A stretch of DNA of 7,273 nt from Pseudomonadota bacterium (GTDB taxonomy: Bacteria > Pseudomonadota > Gammaproteobacteria > Legionellales > Legionellaceae). Both the position numbers and the translations under genes were made by a program. This document shows, piece after piece, positions 1 to 7,273 of the stretch (position 1 is the first letter of the stretch; each line of letters starts with the position of its first letter). The notes below the pieces were generated by a model. The model did not search any database. It was not told the DNA's origin and saw nothing but the letters and a program-made list of their open reading frames with translations. The stretch covers positions 1 to 7,273 of the forward strand of contig JAKBCM010000069.1 in assembly GCA_021807845.1 (NCBI GenBank), in the 5' to 3' direction.

Positions 1-130
1 AATCGGGCTCGCCCGTTCCTAAACCAATCACATCTTTGCCTTGTGCCTCCATTTGTGCGGCTTTTGCAGCAACTGCGAGTGTTGGCGATGGTTTGACTGA
101 ATGCATGCGATTTGCTAATGCAATATCCAT
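1..130 (-). CDS. aspB: Aspartate aminotransferase, class I PLP-dependent (N-terminal part, runs off window)
   Basis: The first 43 codons of a PLP-dependent aminotransferase that interconverts aspartate/2-oxoglutarate and oxaloacetate/glutamate in the cytoplasm. The visible part contains [10 protein letters not shown] (residues 11-20), followed by an Ala/Lys-rich helix and [13 protein letters not shown] (residues 31-43); this is the conserved N-terminal signature of the subgroup Ib (AspB/AatA-type) aspartate aminotransferases. The PLP lysine lies outside the window. I start it at ATG 130 because GGAG (minus strand, 141-138) lies 7 nt upstream; an internal Met9 is a less likely start. It is divergent from uvrB with 47 bp between start codons. 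From memory, an aminotransferase beside uvrB also occurs in Legionella and Coxiella. The family call is firm; substrate preference (aspartate versus prephenate or others) cannot be judged from this fragment. Confidence 0.9.
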   Translation of the reverse strand, partial: MDIALANRMHSVKPSPTLAVAAKAAQMEAQGKDVIGLGTGEPD

Positions 131-141
131 CAATAATCTCC

Positions 142-147
142 TATAAT
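142..147 (+). promoter_or_regulatory. Candidate uvrB -10 element (TATAAT)
   Basis: A perfect TATAAT lies 30 bp upstream of the uvrB ATG. No convincing -35 hexamer is found 16-18 bp upstream (the 17-bp position reads TGCAAT). A start near 154 would leave a leader of about 24 nt that begins in the small palindrome at 151-165. It overlaps, on the opposite strand, the -10 proposed for the divergent aminotransferase gene. Confidence 0.35.
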
Positions 148-174
148 AATACCTCGATCAGAGGTGTAGTTCAA
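146..174 (-). promoter_or_regulatory. Candidate sigma70 promoter for the aminotransferase gene
   Basis: On the minus strand TTGAAC (174-169) is followed by a 17-bp spacer and TATTAT (151-146), a good match to the -35/-10 consensus. The predicted transcription start would fall near 139-138, inside the Shine-Dalgarno itself, giving an almost leaderless mRNA. That is a reason for caution, and an additional promoter farther upstream, inside uvrB, is possible. Confidence 0.4.
151..165 (+). promoter_or_regulatory. Small palindrome covering the uvrB Shine-Dalgarno
   Basis: ACCTC-GATCA-GAGGT is a perfect 5-bp inverted repeat with a 5-nt loop. Its right arm contains GAGG (161-164), the only Shine-Dalgarno-like sequence before the uvrB ATG at 178, with a rather long 13-nt gap. 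In RNA the hairpin would pair the Shine-Dalgarno with CCTC; as DNA it could be a small operator. Neither role is proven. Confidence 0.35.
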
Positions 175-177
175 ATA

Positions 178-2160
<1,983 letters not shown>

Positions 2161-2205
2161 CGCCTGACAGAGTGATAGCTACCGCTGCACAAGATGAAAT
2201 GACCT

Positions 2206-2222
2206 CTTAATAAACACTTAAT
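2206..2222 (+). promoter_or_regulatory. PmrA-like response-regulator box
   Basis: CTTAAT (2206-2211), five bases, CTTAAT (2217-2222): two identical direct half-sites with an 11-bp period, lying 10 bp upstream of a perfect TATAAT. This matches the PmrA recognition pattern (YTTAA-type half-sites separated by about 5 bp) described for Salmonella and for Dot/Icm effector and icm/dot genes of Legionella and Coxiella. It lies at the position of the -35, where no recognisable -35 hexamer exists, as expected for an activator-dependent promoter. A PmrA gene is not in the window, so the regulator is inferred. Confidence 0.65.
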
Positions 2223-2232
2223 AATCATGGCT

Positions 2233-2238
2233 TATAAT
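2233..2238 (+). promoter_or_regulatory. -10 element (TATAAT) of the coiled-coil protein gene
   Basis: A perfect TATAAT 38 bp upstream of the ATG at 2276, predicting a start near 2245 and a leader of about 30 nt. A strong ribosome-binding site, GAAGGGG (2261-2267), sits 8 nt before the ATG. The position 17 bp upstream of the -10 is not -35-like (ATAAAC) and falls between the PmrA-like half-sites. Confidence 0.6.
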
Positions 2239-2275
2239 ATGATTAATTAAATAGCATACTGAAGGGGTTTATACC

Positions 2276-3856
2276 ATGGCACTTAAGACCGAACGCATCA
2301 ACATCCAATTGCAGGGCATGAATGAGCTTATAGAAGAGCTAGAGCGTCAAGTATTAGAGCTTCGTAAAAAAAATAAGGACATGTTAGCAGGTTGGGGCGA
2401 AACAGATCAGCATGTGATTCTTGAGAGGGATGAGACAGAAATCCGGTTGAAAAAAGAAGGTTTTGAAAAAGAGAAAAAGCCAAGAACACAATTGCGTGAT
2501 ATTTTGCAAGTAATCCGTGCAAAGCTTCTTGAAAAACCAACTGATTTTGACGTGGCTTCACTTGGGAAATTGACCAATGTAGAAATCAATAAGTTGAATG
2601 ACGACGAGAAGCGTGCCCTCCTTCATTACGTTAAAAAAGCGCCACCTAAGGGTGTCACAGTTGGTCAATCAGATGGTTTTGTATTGCTGATGGCATTGAT
2701 TGGTGAAGAATATGACAATTACAGATCACTCACGACACGAGATAAAGTTTTAAACGCAAATTTAACCGCTGTCATTGATACTAAACTAGCAGGTTTAACA
2801 AGCGAAATATCAGAAAAAGACAATCACATCAGACAACTGGATGCCTTAAGCAAAACGATGGTCGATTATCATGCCAATGCCACCAAAATAGCTGAGATAG
2901 ATACACAAGGACTAAAATACGTAGCAGAGCAACGTCAATTGGAAGAAGCGCTCCAAAAGGCAGAACGAGAGCATGAAACATCGGTGGCTCAACTCATGTA
3001 TACGCTGACTGAATATCTCACCCAACGAGACAATCGTCTGAGTATCAAGTTGAAAGATAATGTGACGTCATCTGATAAAGATGCTCGCACAGCGTTTGTG
3101 AACGAGCTCAATGCTCTTTTGCAGAAATATAGAAATGAAAATACCATTGAAACTAATGAAGAAGTCCTTGAACTCATTGATCAAAAGGGCAAAGATTTTC
3201 CTGGTGTTCACCTACAAACAGCCCTCAATCGCATTAAGCTTGAGTTGCTTGAGGCAAGAGAGGAACAAGAGGAGCTCGTTGAGGCTGATATTGGTGTGAT
3301 ACTTCTAAATCATCCCGATGAAAGATTTGCTACAAGTATTACCAAGTTATTCGAGAAAATTGATGATATGAAAAGATACGGCACAAGCCTACCTGCAAAC
3401 GATCAAGGCATGGTCTTAAGGCTAACCAAAAAGCTTAAAAACGATGTGTTCCAATTGGTAAACGCAAATCCTCTGCATGCCCCAACGCATGAAAAGTTCA
3501 AACAGTTTGAGCAAAAATTTACAGCAAGATTACACACAGAAGATGTGGCTATGAGTAAGCACACCGGTTGGGGTGCATTTCTTAAAAATCTATTGGCAGC
3601 TATTGTGACGGTTGGTATTGCTCTAGGAGTGAAATTAGCATACAGCAAACACACCACAGGAGTGGTCAGCTTTTTTGCTGATAAGACAGGCAAACAAAGT
3701 CAAGTTGATACAGTGGGCCACGCCTTGCGTGAAGTGCAAGAGAGCGCCGTTACAGAAAAAGATGCCAAAGCACAGAAGAAAGCTGCACTGGCAAAAGGGC
3801 AAGAGCCATTGCAACCCGTTGATCCTGAGAACGATCCTCTCAGCAGCAAACCATAA
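2276..3856 (+). CDS. Coiled-coil protein with one C-terminal membrane segment, candidate Dot/Icm effector
   Basis: I do not recognise a family or enzymatic motif in this 526-aa protein. It has no N-terminal signal peptide. Charged heptad-like stretches predict coiled coils at residues about 8-36 (MNELIEELERQVLELRKK) and 170-240, with a further acidic helix near 315-337. A single hydrophobic segment lies at about 434-456 (FLKNLLAAIVTVGIALGVKL), followed by TTGVVSFFADKTGK and a 60-residue polar tail ending in D516, E518, D520, L522 and SSKP. A small/polar, acidic C terminus with a hydrophobic residue near the end is compatible with, but not diagnostic of, a Dot/Icm secretion signal. The upstream PmrA-like box supports an effector reading. 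The start is well set by GAAGGGG 8 nt upstream. It is a single-gene unit between uvrB and the convergent nth, beside repeat elements, which suggests an accessory insertion. Alternatives are a structural inner-membrane protein or a cell-envelope tether. Secretion is inference. Confidence 0.85.
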   Translation: MALKTERINIQLQGMNELIEELERQVLELRKKNKDMLAGWGETDQHVILERDETEIRLKKEGFEKEKKPRTQLRDILQVIRAKLLEKPTDFDVASLGKLTNVEINKLNDDEKRALLHYVKKAPPKGVTVGQSDGFVLLMALIGEEYDNYRSLTTRDKVLNANLTAVIDTKLAGLTSEISEKDNHIRQLDALSKTMVDYHANATKIAEIDTQGLKYVAEQRQLEEALQKAEREHETSVAQLMYTLTEYLTQRDNRLSIKLKDNVTSSDKDARTAFVNELNALLQKYRNENTIETNEEVLELIDQKGKDFPGVHLQTALNRIKLELLEAREEQEELVEADIGVILLNHPDERFATSITKLFEKIDDMKRYGTSLPANDQGMVLRLTKKLKNDVFQLVNANPLHAPTHEKFKQFEQKFTARLHTEDVAMSKHTGWGAFLKNLLAAIVTVGIALGVKLAYSKHTTGVVSFFADKTGKQSQVDTVGHALREVQESAVTEKDAKAQKKAALAKGQEPLQPVDPENDPLSSKP

Positions 3857-3874
3857 TCCGAACCGTGACCGTCA

Positions 3875-3892
3875 GGGAGCGAAACGGCTCCC
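3875..3892. repeat. Short GGGAGC/GCTCCC hairpin after the candidate effector gene
   Basis: GGGAGC (3875-3880), loop GAAACG, GCTCCC (3887-3892), 18 bp after the stop codon at 3856. It could stop or stabilise the transcript's 3' end, but neither strand has a T-run after the stem, so it is not a classical intrinsic terminator. The preceding CCGTGACCGTCAGGGAGCG resembles a motif I recall from intergenic repeats in several bacteria. Confidence 0.4.
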
Positions 3893-3893
3893 A

Positions 3894-4005
3894 AAGACGC
3901 ACATCTAGATTGATTTGCCCCGAAGATGCAAGTCATGTCGAGCCTTGAAAGACATCTCCAACATATCAGGAGCTCCCTCACGTTGTTCGGGATGACGTGC
4001 GTCTT
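3894..4005. repeat. Nested inverted-repeat element in the convergent intergenic gap
   Basis: The outer 9-bp perfect inverted repeat is AAGACGCAC (3894-3902) and GTGCGTCTT (3997-4005). Inside lie two 28-nt arms (3932-3959 and 3969-3996) that pair at about 17 of 28 positions, both beginning GTCAT and ending CTCC when read towards the 9-nt spacer AACATATCA. The minus-strand text beginning GTCATCCCGAACAACGTGAG resembles short intergenic palindromic repeats found in many bacterial genomes. No coding frame in this gap looks real. It sits between the convergent ends of the coiled-coil gene and nth, where it may also act as a transcription barrier. Confidence 0.5.
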
Positions 4006-4040
4006 GCTCCAAAAAGGCTGGGATGCTCGATACGACGTTT

Positions 4041-4670
4041 TTACGTTTTATCCGGATATTCGCATAAATCACGAATCAAACATTCAGGACAGTGCGGTTT
4101 TCGTGCCGTACAAACATACCGTCCATGTAAAACCAGCCAATGATGAGCCTCTTTTACGTATGTTTTCGGGATGTTTTTTAACAATTGCTGCTCCACAATG
4201 AAGGGTGATTTACCCTGAGCCAATCCTGTGCGGTTAGCGACTCGAAAAATATGAGTATCTACGGCAATGGTTGGTTGATGAAAAGCAGTATTGAGTACAA
4301 CGTTTGCTGTTTTTCGTCCAACGCCTGGCAAGGCTTCTAATGCTTCACGCGTGTCAGGGACCCTGCCCTCATGTTGTTCAATCAGTTGTTGGCAGGTCTT
4401 GATGATATTGGCCGCTTTGGTATTGAATAATCCTATGGTTTTGATGTGTTTTTTAAGTCCTTCTTCACCTAACGACAGGAATGCTTCAGGGGTGTTTGCA
4501 ATAGGGAAGAGGGTCGCTGTGGCTTTATTGACACTGACATCGGTGGCTTGGGCCGATAACATCACGGCGATTAATAGCTCAAAAGGGGTGTGATAGCACA
4601 ATTCAGTGGCAGGATTTGGGTTTTTAGCGCTAAAGCGTGCAAAAATGGCTCGACATTTTTCTTTATTCAT
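4041..4670 (-). CDS. nth: Endonuclease III (DNA glycosylase/AP lyase)
   Basis: Bifunctional base-excision repair enzyme that removes oxidised pyrimidines and cleaves at abasic sites. The 209-aa product has the helix-hairpin-helix LPGVGRKTA with catalytic Lys120, the catalytic Asp138 in AVDTHIFRV, and a C-terminal [4Fe-4S] cluster loop with Cys187, Cys194, Cys197 and Cys203 (C-x6-C-x2-C-x5-C). These residue numbers coincide with those of the E. coli enzyme, so the gene is complete and the start is right. I use ATG 4670 ([10 protein letters not shown]); the frame stays open upstream, but that part lies inside rnfB. The ATG overlaps the end of rnfB by 8 bp (ATGAATAA), so translation is probably coupled. 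It is the last gene of metG-rnfB-nth. In E. coli nth also ends the rsx/rnf operon, so the rnfB-nth link is conserved although the other rnf genes are absent here. Confidence 0.97.
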   Translation of the reverse strand: MNKEKCRAIFARFSAKNPNPATELCYHTPFELLIAVMLSAQATDVSVNKATATLFPIANTPEAFLSLGEEGLKKHIKTIGLFNTKAANIIKTCQQLIEQHEGRVPDTREALEALPGVGRKTANVVLNTAFHQPTIAVDTHIFRVANRTGLAQGKSPFIVEQQLLKNIPKTYVKEAHHWLVLHGRYVCTARKPHCPECLIRDLCEYPDKT

Positions 4671-5280
4671 CGTGCGCTCTTTTGACTTTTTGACGTGCCA
4701 GCGCCTGTAAAATATAGGCTTGTTTGGCATTTTTATCTTCTATTTGTTCCGTACTTTGGGCACTTAAGCGGCGTTTTTCACGATAAGCCTCAACACGATC
4801 TTGTTCTTCACGTAATCGTCTGATATGTCTTGCTTGAAAACGTTGGCGGGCAAGATCTTTATCATACAGGGGCTGATGCGTGGGCTGTATTTCAATGCAG
4901 TCCACGGGGCAAGGCTCTACACAAAGCCCACAGCCTGTGCATTCATGAGTTAGAATACTATGCATGAATTTAGCACTACCTACGATGGCATCTACAGGGC
5001 ATGCTTCGATGCATTTGGTGCATCCAATGCATTCGGCCTCTCGAATAACAGCGATGGCGGGCTCTCGCGTATTTTTTTCAACGGATGCTAAATAAGGAGA
5101 GGGGTCAATGCCCAAAAGCTCGCCCAAGGCCTTAACAGTGGCAATCCCTCCGGGTGGGCAGCGATCGATAGGGGCTTGTCCTCTTGCCAGTGCCTGGGCA
5201 TACGGCAGACATCCTGGAAAGCCACACTCCTCACATTGCGTTTGTGGCAACAAGGCATCAATGGTGTTCGCATCTACCAT
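4663..5280 (-). CDS. rnfB: RnfB-like polyferredoxin lacking the membrane anchor
   Basis: Electron-transfer protein related to RnfB/RsxB, which in complete Rnf complexes passes electrons between ferredoxin and the membrane. The 205-aa product has an N-terminal 4Fe-4S domain (Cys16, Cys19, Cys24, Cys41, in [14 protein letters not shown] and DRCPPGG) and a bacterial 2x[4Fe-4S] ferredoxin domain (Cys84/87/90/94 and Cys114/117/120/124). A charged, Arg-rich C-terminal helix follows (about 140-205). Canonical RnfB begins with a hydrophobic membrane helix; here the protein starts directly at [13 protein letters not shown], so it is predicted soluble. GGAG (minus strand, 5289-5286) 5 nt before ATG 5280 supports this start. 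It begins 14 nt after the metG stop and overlaps nth. No other rnf genes are in the window. Its partner may be a different redox system; supplying electrons or Fe-S clusters to Nth is only a guess. Confidence 0.92.
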   Translation of the reverse strand: MVDANTIDALLPQTQCEECGFPGCLPYAQALARGQAPIDRCPPGGIATVKALGELLGIDPSPYLASVEKNTREPAIAVIREAECIGCTKCIEACPVDAIVGSAKFMHSILTHECTGCGLCVEPCPVDCIEIQPTHQPLYDKDLARQRFQARHIRRLREEQDRVEAYREKRRLSAQSTEQIEDKNAKQAYILQALARQKVKRAHDE

Positions 5281-5294
5281 AAAGACTCCAACGC

Positions 5295-6938
5295 CTACGT
5301 TTTGCCTTGAGAGAGCAAGGACTCGATTTTTTCAGGTAGAATCCTTGTCATAAGCGGTACAAACGTGTGGATAGTGTGGTTTAAAAGAGGGGTGTCAATG
5401 CTGTCCCAGGTTAAAGGGGCGCAATTTAAAAAGCGCTCTGATGCTTGGGCCATTTGAGGCAGGACAGGTTTTAAATAAGTGATGAGGACGCGAAACAAAT
5501 TTAACCCCATAGTGGAAATCATTTGTACCTCTTGTAATTGATTTGGATCTTTTGCCAGTACCCAAGGTTTATGGGCATCAATGTATTGATTCACCTCATC
5601 AGCTGCCTCCATGATTTGGCGAATGGCTTTTGCATAATCACGGGCAACAAAAGCTTCAACGATGGCGGGTCGTAAGGATACGATGCGTTCATAGGCTTGT
5701 GGCTCATGTAACGTATCAGCGAGTTGATTTTCAAATCGTTTTTGTATAAATCCCGCACATCGACTGGCAATATTCACCACTTTTCCTACCAGATCAGCAT
5801 TGATTCGATTCATAAAATCAGCAAAATTTAAATCAAGATCATCCACCCGACCATTCAATTTAGCTGCAAAGTAATAACGTAAATACTCAGGATCTAAATG
5901 AGCCAGATAAGTGCGCGCCTCAATAAATGTACCCCGAGATTTTGACATCTTTTGACCATCTATGGTTAAAAAGCCATGAGTGTAAATGGCAGTAGGCAGG
6001 CGATGGTCGCTGCCTGCGAGAATAGCAGGCCAAAATAAAGCATGAAAATAAACAATATCTTTACCCACAAAGTGGTACAGTTCTGTGCTTGAGTCTTTGT
6101 TCCAGAATTCGTCAAATTGAACCCCATGCTCATCACAGTATTTTTTAAAGCTGGCCATATAGCCAATGGGCGCATCTAGCCATACGTAGAAATACTTATC
6201 TGTGGCGCCTGGAATGGGAAAGCCAAAGTACGGGGCATCGCGTGAAATATCCCATTGTTTTAAGCCTTGGGCAAACCATTCATCCAACTTATTCGCTACT
6301 TCTTTTTGTAAATGACCTTTTCGTGTCCACTCTTTTAACAAGGCTTCATAACGGGGTAAATCAAAAAAATAATGCAATGATTCTTTTTCTATGGGCGTTG
6401 CACCAGAAATGGCTGAAACGGCATCTAATAAATCCGTTGGGGCATAAGTGGCACCACAAGCTTCACAATTATCGCCATATTGGTTTGGAGTTTTACATTT
6501 AGGACAAGTCCCTTTGACATAGCGATCGGGCAAAAACATGTTTTTGATGGGATCATAAGCTTGACGGACCGTTCTCGTGACAATATCTCCACGGGCTTGT
6601 AATTTGGCAAAAATCGCATTGGCAAAGGTTTGATTCTCTATGGAGTGTGTGGTGTGGTAACTGTCATAATCGATGCCAAATGCTTTAAAGTCTTCGATGT
6701 GACTTTTTTGCATCTCTTGTGTCAGCGTTTCTGCTGAGATGCCCAGCTGTTCGGCTTTTAGCATAATGGGGGTACCATGTGCATCGTCGCCACAAATGCT
6801 GATGCAATCATGTCCTAACATTTTATGTGTTCGTACCCATATATCCGTTTGGATATGTTCAACCAAATGACCCAAGTGGAGATGGCCATTGGCATAAGGG
6901 AGGGCACTGGTAACCAGCATTTTGCGTACAAGGTCCAT
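5295..6938 (-). CDS. metG: Methionyl-tRNA synthetase, short form without C-terminal tRNA-binding domain
   Basis: Class I aminoacyl-tRNA synthetase that charges tRNA-Met in the cytoplasm. The 547-aa product has the HIGH-type motif HLGH (residues 21-24), a single zinc knuckle with Cys145, Cys148, Cys158 and Cys161, KMSKS (330-334), and an anticodon-binding helical domain with the NIASR motif and the PWVLAK tryptophan, which match the E. coli residues that read the CAU anticodon. E. coli MetG is about 677 aa; the missing C-terminal 120-130 residues are the Trbp111/EMAP-like dimerisation and tRNA-binding domain. The reading frame ends cleanly with rnfB starting 14 nt later, so this is a natural short form, not a visible frameshift. 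I use ATG 6938; TTG 6950 and ATG 6920 are in-frame alternatives, and the Shine-Dalgarno is weak (GGTAG). It is the first gene of metG-rnfB-nth. Confidence 0.96.
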   Translation of the reverse strand: MDLVRKMLVTSALPYANGHLHLGHLVEHIQTDIWVRTHKMLGHDCISICGDDAHGTPIMLKAEQLGISAETLTQEMQKSHIEDFKAFGIDYDSYHTTHSIENQTFANAIFAKLQARGDIVTRTVRQAYDPIKNMFLPDRYVKGTCPKCKTPNQYGDNCEACGATYAPTDLLDAVSAISGATPIEKESLHYFFDLPRYEALLKEWTRKGHLQKEVANKLDEWFAQGLKQWDISRDAPYFGFPIPGATDKYFYVWLDAPIGYMASFKKYCDEHGVQFDEFWNKDSSTELYHFVGKDIVYFHALFWPAILAGSDHRLPTAIYTHGFLTIDGQKMSKSRGTFIEARTYLAHLDPEYLRYYFAAKLNGRVDDLDLNFADFMNRINADLVGKVVNIASRCAGFIQKRFENQLADTLHEPQAYERIVSLRPAIVEAFVARDYAKAIRQIMEAADEVNQYIDAHKPWVLAKDPNQLQEVQMISTMGLNLFRVLITYLKPVLPQMAQASERFLNCAPLTWDSIDTPLLNHTIHTFVPLMTRILPEKIESLLSQGKT

Positions 6939-6964
6939 ATTATCTACCAAAATAAAATTGGTGA

Positions 6965-6970
6965 ATTATA
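6965..6970 (-). promoter_or_regulatory. -10 element (TATAAT) of the metG-rnfB-nth operon
   Basis: The minus strand reads GGGTTATAATTC, a perfect -10 about 26 bp upstream of the metG ATG, giving a leader of roughly 20 nt. The -35 region (CAGCAA with a 17-bp spacer) is poor. No T-box or other leader structure is visible in so short a leader. Confidence 0.45.
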
Positions 6971-7004
6971 ACCCATTTGTCGTGGGATTGCTGCATAATA
7001 GTAT

Positions 7005-7085
7005 GTATAAACTGGACTTTTGATCTGATACGAGCCCACGGGCTCGTAAAAACCTGAGCGATTTTGTCCAAAGTCTAGTTTAAAC
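7005..7085. repeat. Nested palindromic element between metG and the transporter gene
   Basis: The outer arms GTATAAACTGGACTTT (7005-7020) and AAAGTCTAGTTTAAAC (7070-7085) are inverted repeats matching at 14 of 16 positions. They enclose a perfect 9-bp stem, TACGAGCCC (7029-7037) and GGGCTCGTA (7040-7048), with a 2-nt loop. No T-run follows the inner stem on either strand, so it is not an intrinsic terminator. The motif GTATGTAT(ccat)AAACTGG also recurs directly at 7001-7015 and 7086-7104, on either side. It may be a miniature mobile or dispersed element, or a regulatory site for the divergent genes. Confidence 0.45.
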
Positions 7086-7121
7086 GTATGTATCCATAAA
7101 CTGGGGAGTGACGCCATTTTT

Positions 7122-7273
7122 ATGAAACCTTATTCAAAATCAATGTTATCACAGATGCCAATCAGCATTTGGATATTAGGTTTTGTCAGTATGCTTATGG
7201 ATATTTCATCTGAGCTTATCCATAGTCTGCTTCCGTTATTCTTAACCACAACCTTAGGTGCCAGCTCTTTCAT
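7122..7273 (+). CDS. Major facilitator superfamily transporter (N-terminal part, runs off window)
   Basis: The first 50 codons of an inner-membrane transporter. After a short polar N terminus (MKPYSKSMLSQMP) the first transmembrane helix begins at SIWILGFVSMLMD and leads into ISSELIHSLLPLFLTTTLGAS. The SIWxLGFVSxxMDISSExIHSLLPLFL pattern, recalled from this family, is typical of a group of proteobacterial MFS proteins annotated only as MFS transporters; substrate is unknown and may be a drug or small metabolite. The start is ATG 7122, with GGGGAG (7103-7108) at a long spacing of 13 nt. Upstream promoter signals are weak: TTGTCC (7064-7069), 17 bp, TATGTA (7087-7092). It is divergent from metG across the palindromic element. 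Confidence 0.85.
   Translation, partial: MKPYSKSMLSQMPISIWILGFVSMLMDISSELIHSLLPLFLTTTLGASSF

Noticed and set aside
112..177. Extended uvrB start at TTG 112 adding 22 residues
   Set aside because: It overlaps the divergent aminotransferase coding start, adds residues not found in UvrB proteins, and the standard UvrB N terminus begins at ATG 178.
131..177. LexA/SOS operator before uvrB
   Set aside because: No CTGT-N8-ACAG-like sequence is present; the only palindrome is ACCTC-GATCA-GAGGT, which does not fit.
2989..3177. Minus-strand open frames inside the coiled-coil protein gene
   Set aside because: These are shadows of a long charged coding frame, with no start signals or recognisable protein features.
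3926..4201. Plus-strand open frame of 91 codons across the convergent gap and the nth 3' end
   Set aside because: It lies half in the repeat element and half antisense to the conserved C terminus of nth, has no ribosome-binding site and its composition does not look like a protein.
5294..5295. Frameshifted remnant of the MetG C-terminal domain after the stop
   Set aside because: Only 14 bases separate the metG stop from the rnfB start, so there is no room for a remnant domain.
7029..7048. Intrinsic terminator at the 9-bp stem
   Set aside because: No T-run follows the stem on either strand, and the flanking genes point away from it, so no transcript needs to end there.

Overview
The window reads as gammaproteobacterial chromosome, most likely order Legionellales. 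Three things point there. The housekeeping proteins (UvrB, Nth, RnfB, MetG) are clearly gammaproteobacterial. GC is in the low-to-mid forties by eye. A long coiled-coil protein with no enzyme signature sits behind a near-ideal PmrA-type tandem CTTAAT box, the arrangement typical of Dot/Icm (type IVB) effector genes in Legionella and Coxiella. A short MetG and a GC content above classical Legionella would suit a Coxiellaceae/Aquicella-like lineage, but that is a guess.

Layout. Positions 1-130 (minus) hold the first 43 codons of a class I aspartate aminotransferase. It is divergent from uvrB (178-2160, plus), with only 47 bp between the two ATGs; overlapping opposed -10 hexamers and a small palindrome covering the uvrB Shine-Dalgarno are packed into that gap. 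After uvrB comes a 115-bp gap carrying the PmrA-like box and a perfect TATAAT, then a 526-aa unrecognised protein (2276-3856, plus) with N-terminal and central coiled coils, one hydrophobic segment near the C terminus and a polar tail. I consider it a candidate secreted effector. The 184-bp convergent gap 3857-4040 has no gene and holds nested inverted repeats that look like a dispersed intergenic element. On the minus strand a compact operon metG-rnfB-nth (6938 down to 4041) follows: methionyl-tRNA synthetase without the C-terminal dimerisation domain, a soluble RnfB-type polyferredoxin, and endonuclease III overlapping rnfB by 8 bp. Region 6939-7121 contains the metG promoter and a second, differently organised palindromic element. 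The window ends with the first 50 codons of a major facilitator transporter (7122-7273, plus).

Functionally, uvrB and nth cover nucleotide- and base-excision repair, metG serves translation, and rnfB is an electron carrier without a visible Rnf complex. No known multi-gene defence or secretion system is encoded. The strongest novelty is the PmrA-box-controlled coiled-coil membrane protein set between conserved housekeeping genes.
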